From a bacterium (GTDB lineage Bacteria; Bipolaricaulota; Bipolaricaulia; UBA7950; UBA9294): DNA of 21,084 nucleotides. The stretch lies in NCBI GenBank assembly GCA_030671645.1, contig DAOVHV010000002.1, forward strand, positions 1-21,084, in the 5' to 3' direction. The notes beneath the pieces are model-generated. The model was not told the origin of the DNA. It saw nothing but the letters and a program-made list of their open reading frames with translations, and ran no database searches. The position numbers and the translations under genes were made by a program. The stretch's first letter is position 1. Each line of letters begins with the position of its first letter. Shown here in pieces: positions 8,012 through 13,353 of the stretch.

Positions 8012-9052
8012 ATGTTTCGCATTCGCGAGGCAACTCGGGAAGACAATGCTGCTTTGCTGCAGCTTGAAGCGCAGAGCCCGCAGGGTACCGGCATCTCTAT
8101 CATTATTGACAGAGACGACTATTTCTATCGCTCCCAGCTTCACGAAAACAGCACGGTACTGATCGCGGAAGAACACGATAAACTGGTCGGAATTATGGCC
8201 TATGCGATCAAGGAAGTGCTCGTCAATGGAGAACGGAAACGAGCCGCCTATTTCTACGATCTCCGCGGTGAGGCTTCTTATCGTCGCAGTATGAAACGGG
8301 GATTGTTTCGCCTTTGGCGCGCTGCCCTGCAGGGAATGGAGGAAGCCGGAGCGTCCTTTATTTACGGGCACGTCAAGGCGGACAACAAGGACTCGATGAA
8401 CATCTCCAACAAGGTAGGCGCCCATCCGATCTCATCGTTTGACATTCTGTCCCTACCGGCACTGCGGGGGCAAGCTCCGGATCTGGATCCTCATCTCGAT
8501 ACACTCGACGAAGAAGTCAAACGCCTCAGTTCGTTCGTCGGCACAAGAAACCTCAAGCCGTGCGATTTTCATGCCCCGTATTTGCGCGGCGCCGAGTTGG
8601 GATATCTCCGTGGGATCTTCCGCATCGAAGATAGCGATTCCATGGCCCAAGTCAGCGCATGGGATCTTACCAACATCTATCGAGGACGCGTGTTGAGGAT
8701 GCCGCTGTCGTTGCGAATGCTGGCAGGCATCCTGAATCCGCTCTCAACCATCCTGCCCGTTCCTCGCATTCCGCGTATGGGCGAACAAGTAAAGTACCTG
8801 CAACTGTTCGATCCCGTCTGTCGTGGAAAGAGAGGAATCAAACTGTTGAAGGATCTCATTCAGCAGCTGCGGCGGGTCGCTTATTCCGACGACATTGACA
8901 TTCTCGCCCTGTTTATCTATACCGACGATCCGCTGGCTCGAATTCCCAAGTTCTTTCCAGAGAAGGTGCTGCACTACAACACGATGGCACTATCCTTGTC
9001 CAGAACGGAACTTCCAAAGCGGCCGCTCTATTTGGATATTCGCGACATCTAG
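8012..9052 (+). CDS. GNAT-like N-acetyltransferase, probable tandem-domain protein
   Basis: A 346-residue protein. Residues 1-150 have the order of a GNAT fold: FRIREATREDNAALLQLE (strand 1 and helix 1), VLIAEEHDKLVGIMAYA (strands 2-4), a possible acetyl-CoA loop YRRSMKRGLFRLW (90-102), and IYGHVKADNKDSMNISNKVGA before the last strand. Residues 170-346 look like a second, more diverged GNAT-like unit, with a helix around RGKRGIKLLKDLIQQL and strands on both sides. Substrate is unknown. AAAGGATT lies just ahead of the ATG, which is 11 bases after the PKD gene, so the two are probably cotranscribed. Whether this enzyme acts on the exported neighbour cannot be told from the sequence. Confidence 0.72.
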   Translation: MFRIREATREDNAALLQLEAQSPQGTGISIIIDRDDYFYRSQLHENSTVLIAEEHDKLVGIMAYAIKEVLVNGERKRAAYFYDLRGEASYRRSMKRGLFRLWRAALQGMEEAGASFIYGHVKADNKDSMNISNKVGAHPISSFDILSLPALRGQAPDLDPHLDTLDEEVKRLSSFVGTRNLKPCDFHAPYLRGAELGYLRGIFRIEDSDSMAQVSAWDLTNIYRGRVLRMPLSLRMLAGILNPLSTILPVPRIPRMGEQVKYLQLFDPVCRGKRGIKLLKDLIQQLRRVAYSDDIDILALFIYTDDPLARIPKFFPEKVLHYNTMALSLSRTELPKRPLYLDIRDI

Positions 9053-9078
9053 CAATAGGGAAAGCCGGCTGCTCAGCG

Positions 9079-9768
9079 TTATACCCCCAAGCGATAGCCG
9101 AATCCACGCACAGTGATCACTAGATCCGGTTTTTGGGGATCGATCTCCAACTTCTTCCGAAGCAAGTACACGTATTTCTGAACATCTTGGGCGTCTGCGT
9201 ACGTTTTTACGTCCGACTCCAGATTCGAAGGCCACAACTCCTTGAGAATTTCGGCGGTGGTAAACACGCGCCCTGGAGACGATGCCAGCAGCTTGAGCAA
9301 TTGGTATTCTTTAGGAGAGAGAGAAATCGTCCGTCCGGCGATGCTGACTTGTTTCCGCAGATCGTCGATCGTCAATTCCAAGCCTGTGATTGCCGGCTGA
9401 GCTCTGCGCAGAACGGCTTCCACTCGTGCCAACACTTCTTCCAGATGGAAGGGCTTGGAGATGAAATCGTCCGCTCCGGCACGAAGGCCTCGAACGCGAT
9501 CGTCGGCCCGGCTCAATGCGGATACAAGTATCACAGGTACGGAACTTCTCTTCCTGATGAATCTCAGCAACTCCCAACCTGCTTCGTTCGATTCCGGAAG
9601 GATAATATCCAGCAAGATGAGGTCGGGCACCCAGGTTGTCAGCATTGATTTTGCCTCTTCCATCGTGCCCGCCGTCTTCACCCGATACCCGCTTGTGCTT
9701 AGGGCATCTTCCAGAAGCCCAACAATTCTTGCATCGTCTTCGCAAATCAAGATGCTTGCTGCACGCAT
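9079..9768 (-). CDS. OmpR/PhoB-family response regulator
   Basis: A 229-residue two-domain regulator. The receiver domain (about 4-118) has the acidic pocket E10-D11-D12, the phosphorylated Asp at D54 (in LILLDIILPE), Ser83 and the invariant Lys105 (SKPF). The C-terminal winged-helix domain (about 130-228) has the usual LSPKEYQLLKLLASSPGRV and VYLLRKKLE...VRGFGYRLGV elements. It should bind DNA as a phosphorylation-dependent dimer. No histidine kinase gene is in the window, so its partner is unknown. It begins 33 bases after the ftsZ stop on the same strand, with AAGGGA in front of the ATG, so cotranscription with ftsZ is likely. Confidence 0.93.
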   Translation of the reverse strand: MRAASILICEDDARIVGLLEDALSTSGYRVKTAGTMEEAKSMLTTWVPDLILLDIILPESNEAGWELLRFIRKRSSVPVILVSALSRADDRVRGLRAGADDFISKPFHLEEVLARVEAVLRRAQPAITGLELTIDDLRKQVSIAGRTISLSPKEYQLLKLLASSPGRVFTTAEILKELWPSNLESDVKTYADAQDVQKYVYLLRKKLEIDPQKPDLVITVRGFGYRLGV

Positions 9769-9801
9769 TCGCCAATCCCTTCGTTTTCTTCGATCCGTCG
9801 C

Positions 9802-11175
9802 TTACGTGTGGTTCGCACTTTCGGAGTCGTCGGATTGCTCGACCTTCTCTCTTCGCAAGAACGTCGGAATATCAAGATTCGCGTCAGTGCGTATTCTCTT
9901 CCTCGAAGCCGACTGCCTGAGTTGCTTGCCCACCATGTCCGGCGCTTGGAAATCGGCAGCGATCACGGTAATTCGAACACCCTCTTGGAAATCTTGATGC
10001 ACCACGGCTCCGAATACTAAATCACATTCGGTGGCCGCCGCCTTTCGAATGTGATCGGCGGCAGTGATGACCTCTCCCAGGGTTAGGTCGTCTCCGCCAG
10101 TGACGTTCATGATCATTTTGCGAGCACCGCGAATCGATTCGCCGTCCAACAACGGATTGCTGCTCGCAAGTTTGGCTGCATTAATAGCCCGTTGATCTCC
10201 GCTGGCTTGGCCCATTCCCATCATGGCGTTGCCGGAGTTCGCCAATACACTCCGTATGTCCGCAAAGTCAAGATTGATAAGTCCCCGAACCGTAATCAGA
10301 TCGGATATCCCGCGTACGCCCTGATGAAGAATGCCATCCGCCAGTTCGAACGCCTTGGTCATCGGCAATCCGCGGGCACTCGTTTCCAGCAACCGGTCGT
10401 TTGAAATCACGATCAGGACATCCGCAGCTTTACGAAACTCCTGCAAACCGGTATCCGCATGCTTTTGGCGAACCGTTCCCTCGAAGGAGAACGGACGGGT
10501 AACAACACCCACTGTCAGAGCTCCATCTTCTTTGGCGATTTCCGCAATCACAGGCGCGGCGCCACTGCCGGTTCCCCCACCGAACCCAGCCGTAATGAAC
10601 ACCAAATCCATATCCCGAACCAAGCTGGCGATCTCCCAACGCGACTCAACGCCTGCTTTGCGACCTTTCTCGACATCGCCTCCAGTACCACGGCCACCCG
10701 TAACATCCAATCCCAGTTGAAGAGTCTCTGTCACATTAGAGGCTTCGAGCACTTGACGATCGGTATCCACGGCAATCAGGCGGACGCCCTCCAGCTGTTC
10801 CGCCCGCATCCGATCGACCGCATTAACGCCTCCGTCTCCCACCCCCATCACGAGGATGCGAGCCGTCGGGCCATGCTGAACGTGCTGCTGCTGTTCTCGC
10901 ACCTGCTCCACCAGGGGCGGCTCACCGATCACAATTTCGCGAGAGCCAACGACATGTTCTACGGCCCCCTGAAGGCTGTCGAGTTTTCGCCGGCAGTACT
11001 CTTTCTTAAATTCGGAATCAACAGAGATGTATAGCTGATCATCACTCAACGTGACCGCTCGGAAATCGGCAGGAAGACAAGCGCGCAGAATGCGGTCGTC
11101 AATCGCGCTGAGGATGTCGCGCCACGTCTCCCGGATTCCTTTCTCTGTGCTTTCGAGTCTTGCCTCGTCCATCAT
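9802..11175 (-). CDS. ftsZ: Cell division protein FtsZ with an N-terminal DnaA-domain-I-like extension
   Basis: A 457-residue FtsZ, longer than usual because about 105 residues precede the GTPase. Residues about 15-85 look like the small alpha/beta domain I of DnaA, or the related DnaX C-terminal module: an ETWRDIL helix, LSDDQLYISV strand, SEFKKEYCRRKL helix and SREIVIGEP strand. A Gln-rich linker (about 88-103) follows. The GTPase/polymerisation domain (106-410) carries GVGDGGVNAV (phosphate loop, normally GVGGGG), GGGTGSG (200-205 region), the ISNDRLL segment, and the catalytic T7 loop NLDFADIR (301-308). The C-terminal partner-binding peptide LDIPTFLRR (434-442) is intact and followed by 15 mostly polar residues. 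The ATG at 11175 is chosen because GGGAG sits seven bases upstream. The gene is outside any mur/fts cluster. The FtsZ call is firm; the N-terminal domain call is by pattern only. Confidence 0.95.
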   Translation of the reverse strand: MMDEARLESTEKGIRETWRDILSAIDDRILRACLPADFRAVTLSDDQLYISVDSEFKKEYCRRKLDSLQGAVEHVVGSREIVIGEPPLVEQVREQQQHVQHGPTARILVMGVGDGGVNAVDRMRAEQLEGVRLIAVDTDRQVLEASNVTETLQLGLDVTGGRGTGGDVEKGRKAGVESRWEIASLVRDMDLVFITAGFGGGTGSGAAPVIAEIAKEDGALTVGVVTRPFSFEGTVRQKHADTGLQEFRKAADVLIVISNDRLLETSARGLPMTKAFELADGILHQGVRGISDLITVRGLINLDFADIRSVLANSGNAMMGMGQASGDQRAINAAKLASSNPLLDGESIRGARKMIMNVTGGDDLTLGEVITAADHIRKAAATECDLVFGAVVHQDFQEGVRITVIAADFQAPDMVGKQLRQSASRKRIRTDANLDIPTFLRREKVEQSDDSESANHT

Positions 11176-11193
11176 TCGCACACTCCCATTGCT

Positions 11194-11222
11194 ATTCTGT
11201 AGTGGGATCTCGCGCTTGTCAA
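11194..11222 (-). promoter_or_regulatory. ftsZ promoter with palindrome over the -35 box
   Basis: On the minus strand a perfect TTGACA (11217-11222) is followed after 17 bases by CAGAAT (11194-11199). The -35 box sits inside the perfect palindrome CTTGTTGACAAG (11215-11226), which could be an operator. The start point would be near 11187, giving a short leader containing the GGGAG ribosome site of ftsZ. Confidence 0.55.
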
Positions 11223-11252
11223 CAAGTTTAATGGATTCCAAGAAGCACATTC

Positions 11253-11281
11253 TTGTCGATCGCATTTCGTTGTCCTACCAT
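11253..11281 (+). promoter_or_regulatory. Candidate promoter of the small membrane-protein gene
   Basis: TTGTCG (11253-11258), 17 bases, then TACCAT (11276-11281). The predicted start point coincides with the ATG at 11288, which lacks any Shine-Dalgarno sequence. Confidence 0.35.
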
Positions 11282-11287
11282 CTACCT

Positions 11288-11557
11288 ATGAATTGGCAAG
11301 AGGTATGGGGAGTTTTGAAGTGGTTTTTGGCGGCCTTGATTGCCGGTTTCATCGGACAATTCGGCAAATCATTCGCCCATTTTTTGATGAAGCGCCGCAG
11401 AAACAAGAAGGTACCTGAAGCCGATTCCGTCCTCACGAACCCAGCATCCGGGACAGCCTCCTCGGATGCTGACGCAGAGCAAGCCTACCTGAAGACGCAA
11501 GCCAAGATCGAAAAGAAACGGGGGAAGACAGAAGTGAAGCGGCTCAAGAAATCCTAG
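11288..11557 (+). CDS. Small membrane-anchored protein with charged tail, unknown function
   Basis: An 89-residue protein I do not recognise. It has one hydrophobic segment (about residues 9-29, WFLAALIAGFIG), followed directly by KRRRNKK, an Ala/Ser/Asp-rich linker and a Lys/Glu-rich tail likely to be helical. By the positive-inside rule the tail should be cytoplasmic. The gene is divergent from ftsZ and shares its intergenic region. An in-frame ATG at 11231 would add 19 residues. I prefer 11288 because a -10 box lies seven bases ahead and the hydrophobic segment then starts close to the N-terminus. Neither start has a Shine-Dalgarno, so the start is uncertain. Part of the open frame further upstream is antisense to ftsZ and is not used. 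Confidence 0.55.
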   Translation: MNWQEVWGVLKWFLAALIAGFIGQFGKSFAHFLMKRRRNKKVPEADSVLTNPASGTASSDADAEQAYLKTQAKIEKKRGKTEVKRLKKS

Positions 11558-11563
11558 AGCCGC
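11525..11563 (-). terminator. Possible terminator of rpmF
   Basis: GCGGCTC and GAGCCGC (11539-11545 and 11557-11563) form a perfect 7-bp stem with an 11-base loop. Reading on the minus strand it is followed by a T-rich stretch (TTCACTTCTGTCTT). It overlaps the 3' end of the convergent small membrane-protein gene. The T tract is interrupted, so the call is modest. Confidence 0.35.
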
Positions 11564-11599
11564 TCGGTCAATGGCTTGACAACTAAAGATTCAGTCGCG

Positions 11600-11791
11600 C
11601 TATTCCTCGTCTTTCGTGTGTGATACGATTTCCATTCCGTTGTAATACCCACAATGCGGGCAGGCACGGTGCGGAAGTTTTGTTTCGTGGCAATGCGGAC
11701 ACTCGCTCGACGCCGCCACGGTCATCTTTCGCCAATGGTTGCGGCGCATGCGTCCTTTCGAACGAGACGTCCGATATTTCGGAACTGCCAT
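11600..11791 (-). CDS. rpmF: 50S ribosomal protein bL32 (zinc-ribbon form)
   Basis: A 63-residue bL32. It begins MAVPKYRTSRSKGRMRRNHW, the family signature, and carries two CPHC pairs (C31/C34 and C44/C47) that bind one zinc, so it is the zinc-containing paralogue type. The ATG at 11791 is set by the strong AAGGAGGG upstream; an upstream in-frame start has no support. It lies 75 bases after dtd on the same strand, behind a hairpin that may terminate or attenuate transcription. The usual partners (yceD upstream, plsX/fab genes downstream) are absent here. Confidence 0.97.
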   Translation of the reverse strand: MAVPKYRTSRSKGRMRRNHWRKMTVAASSECPHCHETKLPHRACPHCGYYNGMEIVSHTKDEE

Positions 11792-11805
11792 GTTCCCTCC
11801 TTCAA

Positions 11806-11833
11806 GAACGAAAAGAGCCACTCCCAGGAGTGG
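11806..11833 (-). terminator. Hairpin with T tract between dtd and rpmF
   Basis: On the minus strand a 6-bp stem (CCACTC/GAGTGG, 11818-11833, 4-base loop) is followed by CTCTTTTCGTT. This resembles an intrinsic terminator ending the tRNA-rnh-dtd transcript, only about 15 bases before the rpmF ribosome site. The short stem means it may be leaky or act as an attenuator. Confidence 0.45.
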
Positions 11834-11866
11834 ATCCTCACGTTAAGCAGTTTAGCCGTTAGCTGA

Positions 11867-12310
11867 CTAGGCTGCAACCTCAAGAGCCAACGTCACCGGT
11901 CCGTCGTTTTCCAGCTTGACGGCCATCTTGGCTCCGAATTCTCCTGTTTGCACATCCACACCCTCCGCCCTCAATGTTTCGACAAAGGAATCGAAGAGAG
12001 GTTCAGCCAACTCAGGACGTGCCGCGTTCACAAAACTGGGCCGACGCCCCTTGCTGACGTCGGCATAGAGCGTGAACTGTGAGACGGCCAACAACGCGCC
12101 GCCGATGTCTCTCAGCGACCGGTTCATCTTGTGATTCTCGTCTTCGAAAATTCGCAAATCGACAATCTTTCTAGCCGCTTTGGCGAGGTCGATGTCCGAA
12201 TCACCGGCGGTAATTCCCACCAGTAGAAGCAAGCCTCGATCGATTTCCGCGATCCGCTTCCCATCAACATCGACCGAAGCTTGAGAAACCCGTTGCAGAA
12301 CGATTCGCAT
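11867..12310 (-). CDS. dtd: D-aminoacyl-tRNA deacylase
   Basis: A 147-residue Dtd, the standard length. It frees tRNAs wrongly charged with D-amino acids or glycine, using a pocket built across the dimer. Both signature motifs are present: SQFTLYAD (residues 77-84) and the Gly-cisPro motif NDGPVT (135-140; G137-P138), which excludes L-amino acids. The N-terminal MRIVLQRVSQASV strand is typical. Its ATG shares one base with the stop of the upstream RNase H-like gene (TAATG), so translation is coupled. Confidence 0.96.
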   Translation of the reverse strand: MRIVLQRVSQASVDVDGKRIAEIDRGLLLLVGITAGDSDIDLAKAARKIVDLRIFEDENHKMNRSLRDIGGALLAVSQFTLYADVSKGRRPSFVNAARPELAEPLFDSFVETLRAEGVDVQTGEFGAKMAVKLENDGPVTLALEVAA

Positions 12311-12834
12311 TACGATTCTTCTTCCTGAAGGCGATCGGCATAGTCGATCAACCGTTGCAACGCAGCGTCGGACAATCCGGCGCCCCGCGAACGCAGAGTG
12401 AGTTCCAGTCGTTCGCGAGCCACCTGCACTTTGACGTTTTGATGAAATGCCCGTTCGACAAGCCGCGGAGCTCGGAAGTTGGCATGAGTGTCCACGTAAT
12501 TCACGCGCCAGCGCGGGAACTGATTGAGCAATCCGATGGCAACCTCCAGCAAATGCCTGATGTGCGGAGCCCGTGATTCAAACACGTGATTGATGTGGTT
12601 GGCCACTTTTTGATTGTCAGTGAAGAAAATGACCGATTGCGGCTTGTAAACAGCTGTGAACTTACATGCCTCGATCAGGGCCTGATACTCGGCAACCTCT
12701 GTGGTTGCTCGGCCGATGAGTCGGGAAATCTCTTCAATGACGTTCCCTTCAGGGTCAGTGATAGCAATGCCAATGGCAGCATCACCAGGGTTCCCTTTGG
12801 CCGCACCATCGATATAGACGAATAGTTTCTCCAT
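12310..12834 (-). CDS. RNase HI-like protein with altered fourth catalytic position
   Basis: A 174-residue protein with an RNase H fold of the stand-alone, non-E. coli kind. The first three catalytic acids are present: D9 (YIDGAAKGNPG), E49 (TEVAEYQAL) and D73 (FFTDNQKV). Where relatives normally have an Asp (AD-x-LA near the last helix) the sequence reads RAPRLVERA, with P123 at that position. RNase H proteins cut RNA in RNA-DNA hybrids; activity here is uncertain. About 45 residues follow the core, including a helix-rich tail ending RLQEEES. The ATG at 12834 must be the start because the first beta strand begins at residue 3. It lies one base from the encoded CCA end of the upstream tRNA, leaving no room for a ribosome site outside the tRNA. 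It overlaps dtd by one base. Confidence 0.82.
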   Translation of the reverse strand: MEKLFVYIDGAAKGNPGDAAIGIAITDPEGNVIEEISRLIGRATTEVAEYQALIEACKFTAVYKPQSVIFFTDNQKVANHINHVFESRAPHIRHLLEVAIGLLNQFPRWRVNYVDTHANFRAPRLVERAFHQNVKVQVARERLELTLRSRGAGLSDAALQRLIDYADRLQEEES

Positions 12835-12835
12835 A

Positions 12836-12911
12836 TGGTGGGTCCACCAGGATTTGAACCTGGGACCGACCGGTTATGAGCCGGTTGCTCTAACCGCTGA
12901 GCTATGGACCC
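12836..12911 (-). tRNA. tRNA with CAU anticodon (elongator Met, or Ile2 reading AUA)
   Basis: A complete 76-base cloverleaf: acceptor stem GGGTCCA/TGGACCC, D arm GCTC/GAGC, anticodon stem ACCGG/CCGGT around loop CTCATAA, T arm CCAGG/CCTGG with loop TTCAAAT, and an encoded CCA end (12836-12838 on the plus strand as TGG). The G1-C72 pair excludes an initiator. A CAU anticodon may read AUG or, after lysidine modification, AUA. The short D loop and the anticodon arm look somewhat like Ile2 genes, but I cannot decide between the two. Base 37 is A, as in substrates for t6A formation. Confidence 0.93.
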
Positions 12912-13353
12912 CGTTTCTAATGCAGGATAAGAGGGTTCGGATTCCGAGTCAAACCCTTAGCGAACTCCAAGACGAGGACATGATTACGATATCTTCTGCT
13001 CCGGGGTCGCGAAGAAGCCAACCTTGGCCAAGAGAGCAAGGAGTTCATGAGGATCCTCGTCCGTGGTTGTTCCAGGGTATGACGTTCGGATTGATTCCCG
13101 GCGTATCACGGCGTCATAGACACGGTCGTCAAGCATGAAGGCTTCTTCAGAACAACGACCTGCTTGGCGAACTTCAGTTGAAGCGGAAGATCCCCATGAC
13201 GTATCCTACCTTGAGGATCGTTGCAGGTTTCTCACCAAGCGAATTTGCGCCAATTAGGATGTCGTGAACCGCCCCCCTTGCCTGCACGAACAAACTGAAT
13301 GAGCAATTGCAGGCTCTACAGTCAAAGACAGCAGCCGGCCACAAGGAGGTCGC
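12912..13353. other. 442-base gap, no confident gene; minus-strand coding-like fragments
   Basis: Apart from the tRNA promoter at its left end and the tldD ribosome site at its right end, I find no supported gene. Two minus-strand open stretches in different frames read plausibly as protein: 13174-13287 (GTG start, 37 codons, ending KVGYVMGIFRFN) and 12984-13205 (no stop; an ATG at 13136 gives 50 codons, ending KVGFFATPEQKIS). Neither has a convincing ribosome site, and I recognise neither. They may be remains of a decayed gene or chance open frames. A plus-strand open frame at 12854-13138 overlaps the tRNA and is not considered real. Confidence 0.4.
12924..12952 (-). promoter_or_regulatory. 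Promoter of the tRNA-rnh-dtd transcript
   Basis: TTGACT (12947-12952) and TATCCT (12924-12929) are 17 bases apart on the minus strand. The start point would be near 12917, about six bases before the mature tRNA 5' end at 12911. Confidence 0.6.

Noticed and set aside
6867..8033. 388-codon open frame on the minus strand opposite the PKD gene
   Set aside because: It is antisense to clear PKD domains, its translation has no recognisable domain, and no ribosome site was seen. It arises from codon bias on the plus strand.
9053..9078. Possible terminator between the GNAT-like gene and the response regulator
   Set aside because: Only weak, short complementarity around AGCCGGCT and no T run.
11176..11265. 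30-residue upstream extension of FtsZ
   Set aside because: It would include the ftsZ promoter itself, and the ribosome site points to 11175.
12854..13138. 94-codon plus-strand open frame
   Set aside because: It overlaps the antisense strand of the tRNA, has no ribosome site and no protein-family resemblance.
13317..13322. TACAGT as a -10 box for tldD
   Set aside because: No acceptable -35 box at the right distance.
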